NCBI GenBank assembly: GCA_023053545.1
Contig: JAKZAN010000002.1
Coordinates: 8,800,790-8,864,789, forward strand
Direction: 5' to 3'
DNA: 64,000 nt
Source: Lepidurus packardi
Lineage: Eukaryota > Arthropoda > Branchiopoda > Notostraca > Triopsidae
Shown one piece after another: positions 40,801 to 54,585 of this stretch. How positions within the stretch are numbered: position 1 is the stretch's first letter; each line of letters opens with the position of its first letter. A model generated the notes under the pieces. It was not told the origin of the DNA. It did not search any database and saw only the letters and a list, made by a program, of their open reading frames with translations. The translations under genes and the position numbers were made by a program.

Positions 40801-42183
40801 CCTCCATGGGCAACGAACTTGATGTGAAAGTCATCAAGAAAACTCAGGATGCGGAAATTGACTGACTCTGCCCAATCAATAACTTTGACTTAATTAGCGA
40901 TCAGCCTAAGAGGCCAGCGCAATACAGAATGTGTAGACACACTCAGGGTACAACATGGAACACGTGAAGGGGGAGAAGGACATGTAGTGAAATACAATCA
41001 AAGCGAAAGTTCATCTCTTGTTAAGTCAGATAGGCGTCACGCTACCGGCATGAAAACGCATTATTGCTACTTAGATTAAGCAATTCCCCTAACGTTAAGG
41101 GATTTGTCTATATTACGGTCGAAAGAAATTAAAATATAATCAGGTGAATGAATTCAATAAAAATATTAAATTTTCGATATTTCTCTCCACATTTGTCTCA
41201 AATTTCTGGTTACGGACACGATGCACCTTTAATTTTCTCTCATTTTTCCCCCGAGTATACTTTGTACACTACAACGTTGGGTAGTTATTTACTATGCTCA
41301 CGCAAGTTTTCCTTATCAAAAACTGTTGGAGTAACCGAAATTAAACCTGATCATATTTTATAAGGTCGTGAAATCTGGCGCAGCAATTCATTCAAATTAA
41401 TTCCTGCAATTCTGGGGGATTTTCTGGGAATTCGCGTTCGTTTTCTTCTGAAAAGTGCGTTTTGGGTGTATGAAAGAATCATGACAGTAAAAGAGAAGAA
41501 ATAAAACCCGAATAGACCTTCATTTTCGTTAATAAGGCGATTCAGCTTAAAAATAAAGAGAAGAGAGGCCGAACAGAGGCCCGTTAACTACCTCCATTGT
41601 GAGTAGTTTATGGAAACTGTTGGACTGTGGAAAATTCATAGAAAAAGGAGTAAAAAAATACCTTTTGGTACCAGAATGGATGCGTAAGTGCCAACCATCG
41701 CTCAACAGCCATAACCAAAGAAACGCAGCCCGAGCCTAGTCCAAAGGCTCGCCAGAATACACGGAATCCGCAAAAGAACCGATTGAGGACCCACGCAGGG
41801 GGTAAATACAAATGCAAATACATCTGCGCCAGCGATCCCAGCAACGCAATTAAGTCATTCCACGCGAGGCAGCGCAACATTAACGTTTGTCGTTTATTTC
41901 GGAGCGTTTCGTGTCGCGCCAGGATCGCGAGTGCTGCCACGTTGCCCGCGATGCCAAACATATAACTGACCGTTAGCAGGATCTGCACTGACGAGTCCAC
42001 ATGCCGGATTTTCGACGCGGCAGTCACATTATGGAAAGTATAATTACCACCCCATAAGGATGATACATTGAATAGATCATCTTCGCTCCCCGTACTGACG
42101 AACGCTGCGTCAAATGCACCAGGCGGCTGAGGAACAGCAGTCCAATTGATGTTCATGTTAGCATCCAAAATGTCCGGCCCCAT
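28845..42183 (-). CDS. Class A GPCR, probably prostaglandin-receptor-like, 6 coding exons
   Basis: Exons are 41662-42183, 32182-32365, 30231-30798, 29968-30115, 29469-29739 and 28845-28954. All junctions are GT-AG and in phase, giving 600 aa. The N-terminus has several N-glycosylation sequons (NWT, NVS, NYT, NVT). TM1 has GN (N81); TM2 has D110; C138 starts TM3, pairing with a cysteine in the second extracellular loop (KPKCTRY). The DRY position reads ERW (161-163), followed by LALTHPF. TM4 is in exon 2 and TM5 at the start of exon 3. Loop 3 is very long (about 170 aa, Ser/Thr-rich). TM6 has CWLPQ. TM7 has RLAD...NFVLDPYIY, where the arginine and DPxxY resemble prostanoid receptors. The prostanoid assignment is by pattern only. 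The start is the first in-frame ATG after an upstream stop; a non-coding exon may lie upstream. Intron 1 is 9.3 kb. Confidence 0.8.
36831..36890. repeat. Two-copy 30-bp tandem repeat
   Basis: Two near-identical copies built on AAACTGTAAAGAAACATATA lie head to tail, differing in a few bases at the end of the unit. Confidence 0.7.
38023..38232 (+). other. GC-richer unassigned ORF in GPCR intron
   Basis: A 69-codon frame with many C-ending codons stands out from the AT-rich intron. The alternative frame of the same strand also reads as a long basic peptide for about 40 codons. It starts with a non-ATG codon and matches no family I know. A fragment of a mobile element is a reasonable guess, but terminal repeats were not found. 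Confidence 0.25.
38816..38860. repeat. ACTTTACA tandem repeat
   Basis: Four imperfect copies of ACTTTACAAA-like units in a row. Confidence 0.55.
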
Positions 42184-45100
42184 AATGACGCTGGCATCCG
42201 TGCTGATGCTGATAGTCTGCTGCTCATCGATAGCCTCACATTGGCCGAAAACATTCGACTCCAAGTTTCTCAAGCACTTGACAATTTAGTGACATACTTT
42301 CGATCGCTTGCAGCCGTTTTACGGAGCATCAGAAAGTGTCAGCTGAGGTCACTTCACCCATCGGAGATAAGCGCGGGACCAAGTAGGCTCTTTGGATCGG
42401 AATCATCTTTTATTTTCGGTCGTAAACATCCGCATGTGCGATTTTTCTTGTTTTATAGCGTTGCGTTTTTGAAAGCATCATTTGCACCCCCGGTGGGTCG
42501 ACATTGGCACCATTAATTTCTTCCCAATATCAAAAAACCCTTTTTCCTGTACATAAAAAAAAAAAAATAACAAAATTAGAATCCAACGGAATTTAAATTT
42601 GGGACGGTCGCTTCCCCCCAAAAAAACGGATCCGGAGAAGCTATGAATGTCGCAGTAAAACTCGAGGGGAATAGGCAAGCGTCTACTAGCCAAAAATTCG
42701 TTTCCATAAAATCCTTCTTAATTAGCGGTGGATTGGGTACATGGGGGAACCAGACTACCCTTGTCCAAAAGTCAGCATCAGCACATGTTTTCTCTCCTTG
42801 GACGAAAATATCCTTTCATCTGAAATTCTCGCTCGGCATATAGCCACACGAAGATTTTTTTCAAACTTAAGGAGCTGAAACGTATAGTCTCAAGGCACTT
42901 TTTCAAGGAAACCCGAAGAAAGACTTGGGGTTTTGTTAAGTCGCTAAAATTTTTTGACTCGGATATCTTGTTTCCTTTAGCTTTCAAAAGCATGTCCATT
43001 TATCATGGATTGCCTCAAGCTGCACAGAAACAGAACAGACGAGCCCTAAAACAGATAACGCTGTATTCTTTTCCTGAAAGGAAAATACGTTCTACTCAAA
43101 AGAAATATGCTGGATCCTGTTTAAAGCACTTTGTTGGTTGAGTTCATTGAGGCAAATTTAAATACGCGTTCATTTAACGTACACAAAGGTGCTCCACGTG
43201 GGAGCTTTTCTGAAAGGTGAGGCTGTTCAGGTACCTCTGAAAAATATAAAAATAAACGTCAAACTCAAAGCTTATTCTTTAATACCTTCGTCTTTGATTT
43301 TTTTTGCCTTTTAGTTTATTTTCTTGTGCTAATGTTGAATGAGCAAGGTTGGTGGCCTTCTACGTACGAGTTTCAAGTGCAAGGCAACCCCTGTGGCGTT
43401 AATGAAGTCTAGAAGACAGACTACCGAAGTTGTAATTCATGTTGATATACGACTCCTGCTTTGTTGGTTTACGATTACATTACATTCAAACTCATTCATT
43501 CATGTGCGATTATCGCCAAAAATTGGGAGTTTTTACTCCTCGTTATATTCAAACACAAGGTATAATACAGAACGTAAATGGGGATGGGTAAGAACATTTC
43601 CCCACGCTTGCCTAAATTAAAGTGTTTCGCCAAAACTGTGCAGTGTAGCGATAAGACTCCCCCCCTGGAAGGATCGAAAGTACCAGACCAGCAATTCATT
43701 TCGCACAAATGCTCCCTGACAAAATATACAAGTAATGAAGGTTTCTTTTAAACATATTTTGTTTTGATTAGTGTTGAATAAGTATTTTGTTTATAGAATG
43801 CAATCTTTCCGTTTTGGATCTAAAATGGTCACGACAAGCAAAACTTTCTCTACGCAGCCATGAAGAAAAATATGAAGAGCTCCTGATGGTCTTACGTGCT
43901 TGCACGCCCACACTGACACAATTGGGTGTTCTAAAGGACCCGTGAAGGATTTGAATGACTTTTTTGTGAGACCGTTTCTATTCTATCTCTTGAGATTTAA
44001 TTAAAAAAATTCTTAGCAAAAGGATGGCTGTTTTTCAACGTATGGACGCTTGTCAGTTAATCTGTAAGATGAGTCGTTTTCATAGGGAGCTTTTAAACTT
44101 AGCAACACGGTTTTATGAAACCAGATATTTGAAGGTTGAAAAAAGATGATCCGCATTTGAAATACAAATGGAGGGGAAATTAGAATTTAAATTACGCAGA
44201 AAACAAATTCAGTATGGTTGGAGTACTTACAAAAAGAGTCAATTATGGTCCCACTTATAACTGCATGAGTGATATTTACGAAGGATTCAAGTCCCGCACA
44301 GGGTTAATTTATCCATTTAGCCACGATTTGGCTGTAGAAAAAAGTTGAGCTTACACAAAATAACAAGCCAGTTCAAGATCAAAGATCTAAATAATGAGAA
44401 TTCGCTGCCATACAATTATTTTTTTTCTTCTTTCTCCAGTTTACTGATTACCTCTTTTCTTCACAAAGACCAACCGGCGTGCTATTCTAAGCCGACTTCG
44501 CAGCTAACAATGACGGATCAAAATAATGAAAAGCTAAGCTTCTTATGAAACAAAGAATTACGAGAATCAAAAATCTTCCTACAAATTACTTATCTTGGAT
44601 TTTCTTTCTGGAAAGCATTCCTTTATCCTTATAGGACACCACACACAAATATTGAGGTAACAATATTACCGTAGGATGCTGTCCCTTTGTTTCTACTGTC
44701 GCTTTCCAAAAGCCGCTCCTCTTCTTGATATGTCGTTAAAAGATGAACACTTCAGATTTTTAATCCATGACAGAGATTGATCACTCATACAAGAAAAAAC
44801 CTTTATGACAATACCAGTCAAACTATTCCTAAAGTTGATTGTTGTTTTCTTACAGAATGTTTACAGGATCACGTAGAAATGAAAAACTGTGGGATCTAGA
44901 AAGACAAGAGTTACAAATAGAAAGGTGTGCCGAGGCCCGGACACCAAACGAAACTGAATGAGGTGGCTTTATTGGACTCTTCCACTGAGTTCCCTTCAGT
45001 TGGAGCGTAAAAGCTCGCGCTCTTCAGCTTCTGGCTCAACCAGAGAAGCGAGAAGACCTCATCTCGAGCGCGCATGCACCTACCAATCCACTTTTAATTA

Positions 45101-48100
45101 TATTCTTGAGATGTGTCGCATACTACAAAAGTGCCCAGGTGCAATGAACAGGTTTACGCGGCCGTATGCAAGACTACCAGCAAATACGTTAAACTGCCAG
45201 CATGTTTAAACTAAATGAAGTAGTATAGCCTAGTTTTCCCTCTCCTCTTCCTCCCTCGTTAAAGGAGCATAATCTTGAAGTAGAGAGCATAAACATGTAT
45301 ACTAAAGAACTATCTCGCGTATTCTCAGCTGCTGTTTCCTTGTAGATTACACCGTGAAACCGGTCGTCTTGTAAATTCATCGCTCAAACGCCTTTCAACG
45401 GGTCATGGAATATAAGGACCTGGCCAAGGTACGTACATCCAACTGGCGATGTAGAAACTTGATAAACGCACTTGGTAATTTGTCTTACTCGACTAAACCA
45501 CCATTTTATTTTACCTTCATTTCTTACTAAATAATCTTTTCTTTAGTAGATACTTTACACCATCAGGGGTCGTAAATACAATAAACTAAAAAAAGAAAGA
45601 GAGAATTTCTTCCTATGGCGGTTCATAAGTCACGTCGCTCAAATCAACTCTGTAGCTCTAGAAATAAAAGTCTTTTCGGCTTCTTTCCTTCCCGAAACGA
45701 ATTGCACTCAAGCAAGCTGATGTATGTTTACCGTGTCGCTCGATCCGCGCCAAAAATAAAAAAAGAAAGAATGTAAGCAACAGGTGCGAACCACAAGCCA
45801 TCAGCCACTTGTAAAACGACACACTCACACAATGCGTTAATGTATACACAAAGTTGCGAAAGAAACAAAAGACAAAGGGAGCCTTTACACTTAATTACAA
45901 TGTTTTATCTCCGCTGGTTTCTAAAGGTGTGGATGGATCGATAAAGAAATCTCGTGTCTTTGCCGGCAAGCTTTTTACTCCTTTACGGTCCAAACAGACG
46001 AGGCGACAGCGAGCCAAAACATTTGCCCTGGCAAAGAAAGTTTAGGACAAGAGCGTATATAATCTCCACACACTACTGGCACTGCCGTTCCTGATAACAG
46101 GCATTTCGGGTACCTCTTATAACCCATAGCAGTCGCGACCATCCCCATCACGGTGACTATAAATGGGCCAACAAGTTCATAGCCAAAAGCTAAGATAAAA
46201 AGTCGTCACTTACTTTTTCCTTTTTTTTATTTTTTGCCCTGAATCCAACTGTCAAAGGAAAACATGAAAGCAGTTTTACAGCGAACAATACTACCCGAAT
46301 TTGGTCAATCGCTCTTTCGTCTCCCGAGCGAACGACTGATAAGCAATTGTACTACCATACCATATAACCATAATGTAACCTACCACAAAACCCATTGTAG
46401 CTAGGCTACAAAGCTCTAGGAAACGAGCATCGGAGATGGGACTTTTCTTCGCATACAATAAGTGAAGAATAATACGCTTAAAATATTCCTCGCTGGTCTG
46501 GGAAAAGAATTGGAAAAACGGTAACCATGGTATGCTCTATTGAAGGTACTTTTATTTCTTCCTTGTGTATTTTCTTCTGTTGTTCATCTTGACCACAATA
46601 TAAACCTTTTTACTGTGATTCTGACTACTAAAAGTTTGACACTGACCTTCCCTCTCACTTGATACTCTCTCGGATCTTCCGTACTTTGACTATAACGTTG
46701 ACACGACGTTAACTGAGCTATGAAAGTCCAACATGACACCTGAGTACGAGGGGTTGGTTGGGTAGTTGGAATCAAAACCACCGTCACGATACAGTGGAAC
46801 GTAACACGCGAGTCTTCATTGATTCGTTAAGTGCTAGTGTGAAAAATTGTTTATAAGTTTTAGAACCATTGCCGTCCGTTTCTCTCACTCCTAATTTCTA
46901 ACAGAAAGCAGGGCCCGTATCCTCATTCCCTCGCAAGTCTCTCTCTCTCATACTCACCAATACACTAAAACTTAAAAAAAATATACTAATTGAAATCTTG
47001 GTATTGATTCTAAGAACAAAGTTTCCTACTGTACCGTATTTTCTACGTAGTATAGATATCAGTTGCTTCTCTAGAGATCTCGTCTCGAGTTTCTCAAAAT
47101 CCCAGAGAAGCATGCTTAGAAGATACTTCGCAGGCAGTTCGCTAGTGCACCTTTGTTCGCTTCGGTAATTGTGTTGCATGTCACACTGGGAACTTTGAAA
47201 GCCTAGGTTTCGCCGAGGTCTATATATTAAGGTATTGCCGCTAAAATAAAAACTTCAAGGAAGAAAAACTCCAGTTCGTATACTTGTTTATGCCCTTGCA
47301 GTTTGTGTACCTGCAGTTCTTGTAGTCAACAGCCATGGCAATTTCTTGTTTATTGTCGATGCTTTGATGAGAAACGCGATTGCGTCGGGTTCTGATTGCC
47401 AATGCTGGTCTTGTCAGAAAAAGCAGGTGCCCATTGTTGATCCGGTTGATTTTTTGCTCTTCTTTTTGCTCTTCTACAGGTCGTCAAAGAGCTTTCTAAT
47501 TATAAAACATCCCTATGTTAACGAGCCTATAAATAGAGTAAAAATGACAAATCCCTGAACTTGTTTTTTTTTTTTTATAACCTGCATACTTTCCTTGAAA
47601 GACTTTTCCGATCCATCAGTCGACATATCTTTCCGGTTCCCCTTATTCACAACCGTCCTGAATATTATATCTGCGTAAGTTGTCACGATAAATTAGGCCT
47701 TGGAAGACATTCTTTTGCCTAAAAGAAATTAAGAAAAAGGAGAAAAAAATTAAAGGAATCGTCAACTTTTTATCCCAAGTTACAACATATAGGCTCAAGA
47801 ATGTTTGCTTCTGCTGATGGCAAGAGCATTTTTGAGTTATCTTTTTTTTTCTTCAATCCCGTTTTGAATCGGGGAACAGTTCGGATCCAGTTCGAACAGT
47901 TTGAATCCAGTTCGCTTGATCGATGGAAAGAATACTGATTTCTTTCCCTCTTTTCTTTTCTTTTTTTGCTCGCATTTTCCTTGCCAAAAACAACTACGGT
48001 CGTCAGCCCCATTTGACAACAATGAAAACCTCTTGCCCCCGAGCTACGTGAGTCAATGTCATCTTCTTATTCCCAATATCACCCTATCCGTGCTGCAGTG

Positions 48101-49253
48101 TTTTAGGGGGATGGAACAAAAAATTGAAAGAAAGGGGTTTCCTGGCTTTTTCCCGCTAAGGAAGGGGGGCAGGTCTTAACCCCTTTACGTAAACTTGCCT
48201 TTTGATGGTTTTGGCATGCTGTGTTGCATGGTAGAATCGTTTTATAGCCGCATAAACCTAATGAGACTTCTTCAAATTTTCCGCTCTCGACGAACTTTCT
48301 TCCCCACTTTGACAAATACGACAGTTGAAAGATCCCCATTTTCATCAGTAAAACCGCGTTCGGGATAGCTCTTAGAAAGTACTCATTCAAGTGAAGGATT
48401 CGGTGATCTAGACTAACAATCCATTGGCTGGCAAAGACTCAAAAAATTGTACGAAGAAAAAGAAACACGGAAATGAGACGACGGACATAGCGCCCTTCAG
48501 AAAAAATGAATTCGCTTTGGGTAGCCTACGTGTCAAGTTAACTGTGCATGTGTGCCAGAAATCTTGTTTCCTCCGAACTCTCCTTTACGACTTGAACGAA
48601 GGTGAACGAAACATAATTACTCGTATAAACGCTGTTTAGCTTTTCGCGATTTATTCCCTTGGTACTCAAACGGGAACGACGAGGGGGTGTTCCATATAAG
48701 TGTTTCAACGCCACCACGAGAAAGGAATTACAGACAAGCTTAGGAGACGCCACACGAAGCAACTCAGCAGACCCCAAGAAGAGTTAAGTTGCTCGGAATT
48801 CATTTGCGGCTCATATCAAAGCTTGGCACGAAACTTTTAGTGCGAGTTTTTTCTAAAAGAGATAAGAAATAAACGTCTGTTTTATATGTTGTCACAACAG
48901 CCAGCGGTCACGGTCGCAGTCAATATGGAAAATCTGCTATATGGAGCGATTTATCTACGCATGAGGCAATTAGAAGCCGAGAAAAGAAAAACTCAAGCTG
49001 TAAAAAAAAAATACAAAAAAGGTTCCCAAAGAGAATAAAGAAGCCCTGGAAGAATTCCAAGTAACGCAAACGCTAACTGCCGTCACGACCAGACGTTTCA
49101 ACAATTCGCTGCTCCTCGTTTGGCTTGACGCAATTGACGATACTACTCGTTTCGAGTGGGAAATACCAGTTTATACATTCTTTTACCAGGATTGATCATA
49201 AAAGCTATAAATCACCGAAGTGTGCAAAAAAACGTCCAATTAACTGTGTATAA

Positions 49254-49480
49254 CAGCTTGCCTTATTAATCAAGAAAATCTATAAAGCTTCATAGGATTT
49301 TTTATTTCATTTTTTGTCGCGTTAAATACTTTGTTACTTTTCTCTATCAAGGTTGAGAAATATTCTTCAAATAAAGAGAAAAAGATGTCAATAGAGCGAC
49401 GATACCTTCAATACGAACTTAGAATCCTAACAATAACTATTTCTAACGTGAAATTGTTGGTTGCTGTTAAAATTCATGTA
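49254..49480. repeat. Diverged direct repeat, copy 1
   Basis: It shares ordered blocks with 50511-50735: AGCTTGCC..ATTAAT near the start, CTATAAAGCTT next, then ATAGAGCGA, CGAACTT.GAATCCT.ACAATA and CTATTTC.AACG near the end. Order and strand are the same and spacing is about the same, with substantial divergence between the blocks. Confidence 0.55.
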
Positions 49481-49677
49481 CAGTATTAAAATCAAATTCG
49501 AGTACTGTAGACTGTGGCTAAGTTTGTTTCACCAAATTTTGTTTCACGCAAGGATAAGTAAGTGTTTTTCTGGTTGTTAATAAACGTGCATTGGTTCTGT
49601 GCATAAACCTGCGTGCTCGATAACTTTATAATCTTTGACCAGGGATGATACAATACCTACTTTTTTCGAGTAAAAGA

Positions 49678-49815
49678 CAAGACCGAGATCGGTCGCAAGT
49701 TTTCAGTACCAGGACGGCACCAACAGCGCAACTTTCGAGACCAACATCAAGACCACACCGACCAAAAATCATCCAGAGCAAAGACCGGTCTCGAGATCAA
49801 GACCGGGGTTGACTC
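49678..49815. repeat. Degenerate (A)AGACC-rich repeat
   Basis: CAAGACC/GAGACC motifs recur many times here and again at about 50155-50225 (GAGACCGG, CAAGACCAGG). The two blocks may bound a roughly 560-bp non-coding insertion, or be independent simple repeats. Confidence 0.4.
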
Positions 49816-50510
49816 GGATTAGCATTTAATCTTTAGTTATAAAAACACGAGAATTAAATAAAAAATTATACTTATTATTTATTTATACAACAATCAACAA
49901 TCAATCAGTTTTGCTTCGTTAGGAACGAAGCAAAAATTTTAACGAATTCGATAACCGAAGGTATTTTTGATGGCACGGTTTTAACTTCCATTTGCAGTTG
50001 ATGTTGGATTAATACTAAACTTTCTCGACACTTTGGGTTGCATGCACAGAGCAGTGAAAGAAAATACTCCCTAGGATATTTTTACATTTTACAAGGAATT
50101 TCCCGAAATTTCGCGAAAAAGCGCCTTTCACTTCATAAGTAAAATTTTTTGGAGACCAGACCAAGACAAAGACTTTCATGCTCTCGAGACCGGTAGAACA
50201 AGACCAGGTCTTGAAATCCCAACCCTGTCTTCTCAATCCGCGTATTAGTTTCATTGAAAAATAGACGGAAGTAATAAATGGGGAATTAAGATTTCCAAAT
50301 TTGCGGTTAGATATGTTTGCAGCTTACAAATTAATGTAGAGCCGAAAAACAAATGTGTAAGAGCCATAGCTTTGTATTGATCGTATTTACATTACTGTTA
50401 ACGAATTCTGCAAAATCTTTTGCATATTTTATACTTTCTAGTTAACAGTTGTTTTCTCCGTTCTATCGTGGCATTCAATGCTCATGTAGGCTATACGGGA
50501 GCGTTATTAG

Positions 50511-50735
50511 AGCTTGCCTCATTAATTAAGGCTATAAAGCTTTTGCAGGTCTCTGAATTGCATTAATTGTGTGGCTTTTGAAGCCTTTGTCATTTCTCGG
50601 GTTTCGCTACCAGGATTCTGGAATGCTACTCTGCGTATAAAAAGAAGTCTATAGAGCGATGGAAACCTCAACTCGAACTTGGAATCCTGACAATAGCTAT
50701 TTCCAACGCCAACTTGGTATTAAAACTATAGCAGG
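50511..50735. repeat. Diverged direct repeat, copy 2
   Basis: This is the second copy of the repeat at 49254, about 1.26 kb downstream in the same orientation. Confidence 0.55.
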
Positions 50736-51754
50736 GCATTGACTTTCGCATAAAAAATCTATTTAGTTATAAGAGCCAGCGGAACTCGGGAGTGCGCTGA
50801 ATGGGGAAATGGATGGTTAAAAGGCGAGTGAGTGATCATCATGAAACGTTACCAAAAAAAGAAATGAACAAACAAAAAAACATACTTTTTTGTTTCTTCC
50901 TTTGCATATACTCTTGGCGTGGAACCGCACTACATTCTCAAGCCAAAAATGCGACTACTTGAGAATAAAGTTGGCTCACGCATCAAGAAGGGGCCTCTTG
51001 AATCTCAGCCTTTTATCTCGATGACTCCAAAAGGCTACAGATCAAGATGCCTATCTCCCGATCTCAATGCCTTTTAAAACCTTGACTACAAAGGTGTGGT
51101 CTCTCTCTTGATTCACTTTATTACTAGCCTAATCACCATAACAAAGCTGACTTAAATCACCAGCACGTTAGAGGTCAAAGGCGTCAACTCTGCAATCCGA
51201 AAAAAAACCCTTTACACCAAACTAACATTACTCTCAAGCATAGGCATTTGCATTATTAAATACTAGAAAGGAAACAAGTGTGCTTGTAACGAAACTTTTG
51301 CGTTTTATATTACTTGACCAAAAAAGGGCGCAAGGATCTTGTACATCATTCCTCCATACAATGTTAATACCAAGGCAAGGCCGCTACCTTTTTTTCTTTC
51401 TTTGACTTGTTTTGGTTTTTGACTGCAACAAAACTGCTAATGAGACAAACAAGTCCGTAAAACGTCAACCGTGGATGTCTTGGAGAGGCCCAAAGTTAGC
51501 TATAACACGAGCTCGTAGCAAACTTTAACAGCAAATTGCTAGAGGATAGCTTTTGGGAGAAGAATCCCTATAATTACAAGGTCAGCGAAGAGTAAAGCGA
51601 ATTCGTTTAAGTTCTGTTGCTCTAAACGGCTGTTATCTCCTTACCATTAAGGTCTTTTTTTTGTTAGGAAGGTAAGGGTTTACTAACATACGCAGCCGAG
51701 ACTTACACGAATTTCGAATTTGGGGTATGTTCTAATGCAATAGAGCTAGTCCCA

Positions 51755-51819
51755 ACTCCTTTCGTAAGCAGTCACTATTAATATCAGCACAGAATGTCTG
51801 CTCTAGTACGATAAGGAGG
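51755..51819. other. Stem-loop
   Basis: The arms CTCCTT-TCGTA-AGCAG and CTGCT-(CTAG)-TACGATAAGGAG can pair with small bulges across a loop of about 26 nt. It is one of the few structured elements in the gene desert. No ncRNA family is recognised. Confidence 0.35.
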
Positions 51820-54585
51820 GTTTAGTATGTCGTGCTGAATACTAACCATGCCAGGCAATCCGCCATGCGGCCCCTAGTAAAATAGGGTTCTTTTCTGAAG
51901 GAACCCGCGGTAACGCGTTATTTGTCATGTATCATATAATACGCTAAATAATCGTCCGCGAATGCCCGTACATGTGGCGCAGACCAAAAAAGAGGCGTCA
52001 GAGTACCCAACACCGACAAAAGGCAACGTTTTTTTGCATAATGCAAATGAAAAACTAAGCTCTTCATAACTTATCTTGGACACGCTTCGCGCGTTTGGTT
52101 TAAAGGCTGTAATTCTCTTCCAACCACGTGGAAGAAAATCCCAAAAAGCCTAAACGTGTATGGATAAAAGAAGACGAAAATTCGCCACAGTTCAATCAGG
52201 CACATGCACAAGTGGCTTGGTTTGTGAACCAGTGAACCGCACTTGATCTTTGCTGCAATGGTCGACCACTTGAAAACTTGCAGGATATTTATTTTTATTT
52301 TGTTTTCTTTTAAATATAAGATAAAGCTCCAACACAGCAAGACTCCAGAAATTGGCAAGGGACCTTTAAAGAGATATGGTTAAATCTGAGCGAAAAGTCA
52401 ACAAAAACACTGAACAAAAAAAGAAGATTTAATAAAGATTCCTTGAAATTTTGGACTCGGACCTTGCTTCCATTTGTTGTATATTTCAATCTTGCGGTTG
52501 AGAGTAATGAGCAGGAGTCCACATAACTTTTAAATGAAAATACAATGTGAAGAAAATATTCCTCCCGGAAACGTATAGCCAAGTAGTGTTTATAGTAGAC
52601 CGTTTCGTTTTTTGCTTATAAAAAACACGCATACTTCAGCTCTCCTTCTTCGCAGTTTCTGGCTAACACACACACAAAAGAAAGTCAGAAACACCAGAAG
52701 AGGAAGCTCAGTGTGTTAATAGTATACAGCTGACAATGGGCAAGTCCCGAAATTGATATTCCGCTCAGGAAAACCAGACGAGCAAGCTAACGCAGCTCTT
52801 AGTGCTTCCAAAAAAGGACGCTAAAATAGGTTTCGGGAGAAAATCGAGTACTATGTACAGAAAACAGTTAGTCCTTGCAAGGGCTTCTGGTTGATTTGTC
52901 AAGAATGGGCTCCTTTAAACAAGACAAATACCATCCAGGTTTCTTGTGAAAGTCTAATTAGGCATCTGCAGTTGGGAGGGTCAATAAATAAACAGAGACA
53001 ACATTTTTTAACTCCTTTTTATCCTTTTATATATGGAACCCAGAGTAAACGAACGGTCTATTTATGTGCGTTAATTGCACAGCCGGGGCATTTATTAATT
53101 GTTGTTCGATAGTGATACCGATAGCAGAACAACATTTCGGCAACCTTCAAAAGAAATGCGGCCAGCAAAAAGACGAGAGACTAAACGAATTCTGAGAATA
53201 AAGTTCCTAGGTTACTCGTATCTTTCGTCGGGATCTTGAACTGAGGTCATCGTATGAGCGCATTACTTGAATTAAGATTGTGGCTTGATGAGATGCATGT
53301 TTTCAACCCTTTTAACGTCAGTGTCTTTTTTTAGGACTTTGGATTGTTGTTGCACTGTTTGGGGCTATTTTTTGCCAGTTTCCTAGGGATAGAGAAAAGT
53401 ACTTCAAGTAATGAACACTGGTGCGTCTTACACGCAATATATGCTATTTTCTTTTTTCTTTCTTTTATAAAGGTCTATCTATGGTTTTACCTCACTTAGG
53501 TTGACCATTCAATATTCCGAAGGACCCGTCATAGGTCACGTCGCAACAATGGTTCCGATAAAGGAGACATATTTGGCATTCGGCCTGCCCAGGCCAAAAG
53601 CCTGTCGTGATCCTGCATTCTCTCCCATGTTATTAGTGATCTTTTCAAGCAAGACGTTTTAGCAGGCTGGTGGTGTTTCATCTTATGGAACTATAGCATT
53701 GTATGCACTCTGGTAAACAAAGGTTTCAAGTTTTGCTAATTGCTAACGCAGAAGGAGCTTGGTATGCAGGTAATTATCACCTAACTTTTTAAAAGCTATT
53801 GTATTCTCTGAGGGCTGTAATACTAGTTAGAACGCCATCCGGGAGCTCACCTTGAAGATTTTTGACAACTTCAGTTTTGCGAGATCCAGTCTGGTAGAGA
53901 AATTAATACCATAGGAACCAGGAAGTGTGACGTGTTGTAAAATTGCAGGCATTCAAAGGGTTCTACAGGCAATGTATGATAAGTTGTTTTACTATTGACG
54001 CGACTATCCTTTGGCGAGGCATATAAGTACTGGGAGTTAATTAAGAAGCCAAACGCCTTCAGTTTGGTAGTGTTCAATGTACTACTTTGTACAAAGGACT
54101 CAATACATAATGTTTTAAGTCTTATGATAAGTCAAATTTTAAGTCAAATGGCAACAGCCACCCCAATAAAAGAGTTTACCTTATATAGTATGGCAAGAAA
54201 TAGGGCTTCTATTAGTGACATTCTTCTATTCCAAACGGTGTCACGTGGTTTTCCTACGTCACAGACATGGTATCCGAGGGCTTTTTTTACTGTTCCGAGG
54301 CGGCAATAAATAGTTACCAAGGTAACAAGCACCATACAAACTCATGAACAACTAAAACGCATATTCGAAATAAATTTCGTTCGTTGAAATAAGCTTCGTC
54401 ATACATATGTACAGTACCGGATTCATGGGACGCACAGTAGGATGTTAAATACTTTCTATGTAGAAGAATGATAAATCTAGTTTAGACTTCTACTGTTCAG
54501 TGTGCAATACAGAAAATGATGACCCGCGCTATTGGTAATTCAGCTGTGCAATTCGTTCTTCTTAGTCCATTTCATAAAACCAAAC

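Larger units (their letters stand above)
32366..41661. other. 9.3-kb intron 1 of the GPCR gene
   Basis: The first intron separates TM1-3 from TM4. It is AT-rich and holds homopolymers (15 T at 36097-36111, 15 G at 38545-38559), small tandem repeats and one GC-richer open island near 38023-38232. No complete gene is recognised on either strand. Confidence 0.6.

Noticed and set aside
43184..43212. Hairpin GCTCC-ACGTG-GGAGC followed by T run, like a bacterial terminator
   Set aside because: The window is eukaryotic and no gene ends there.
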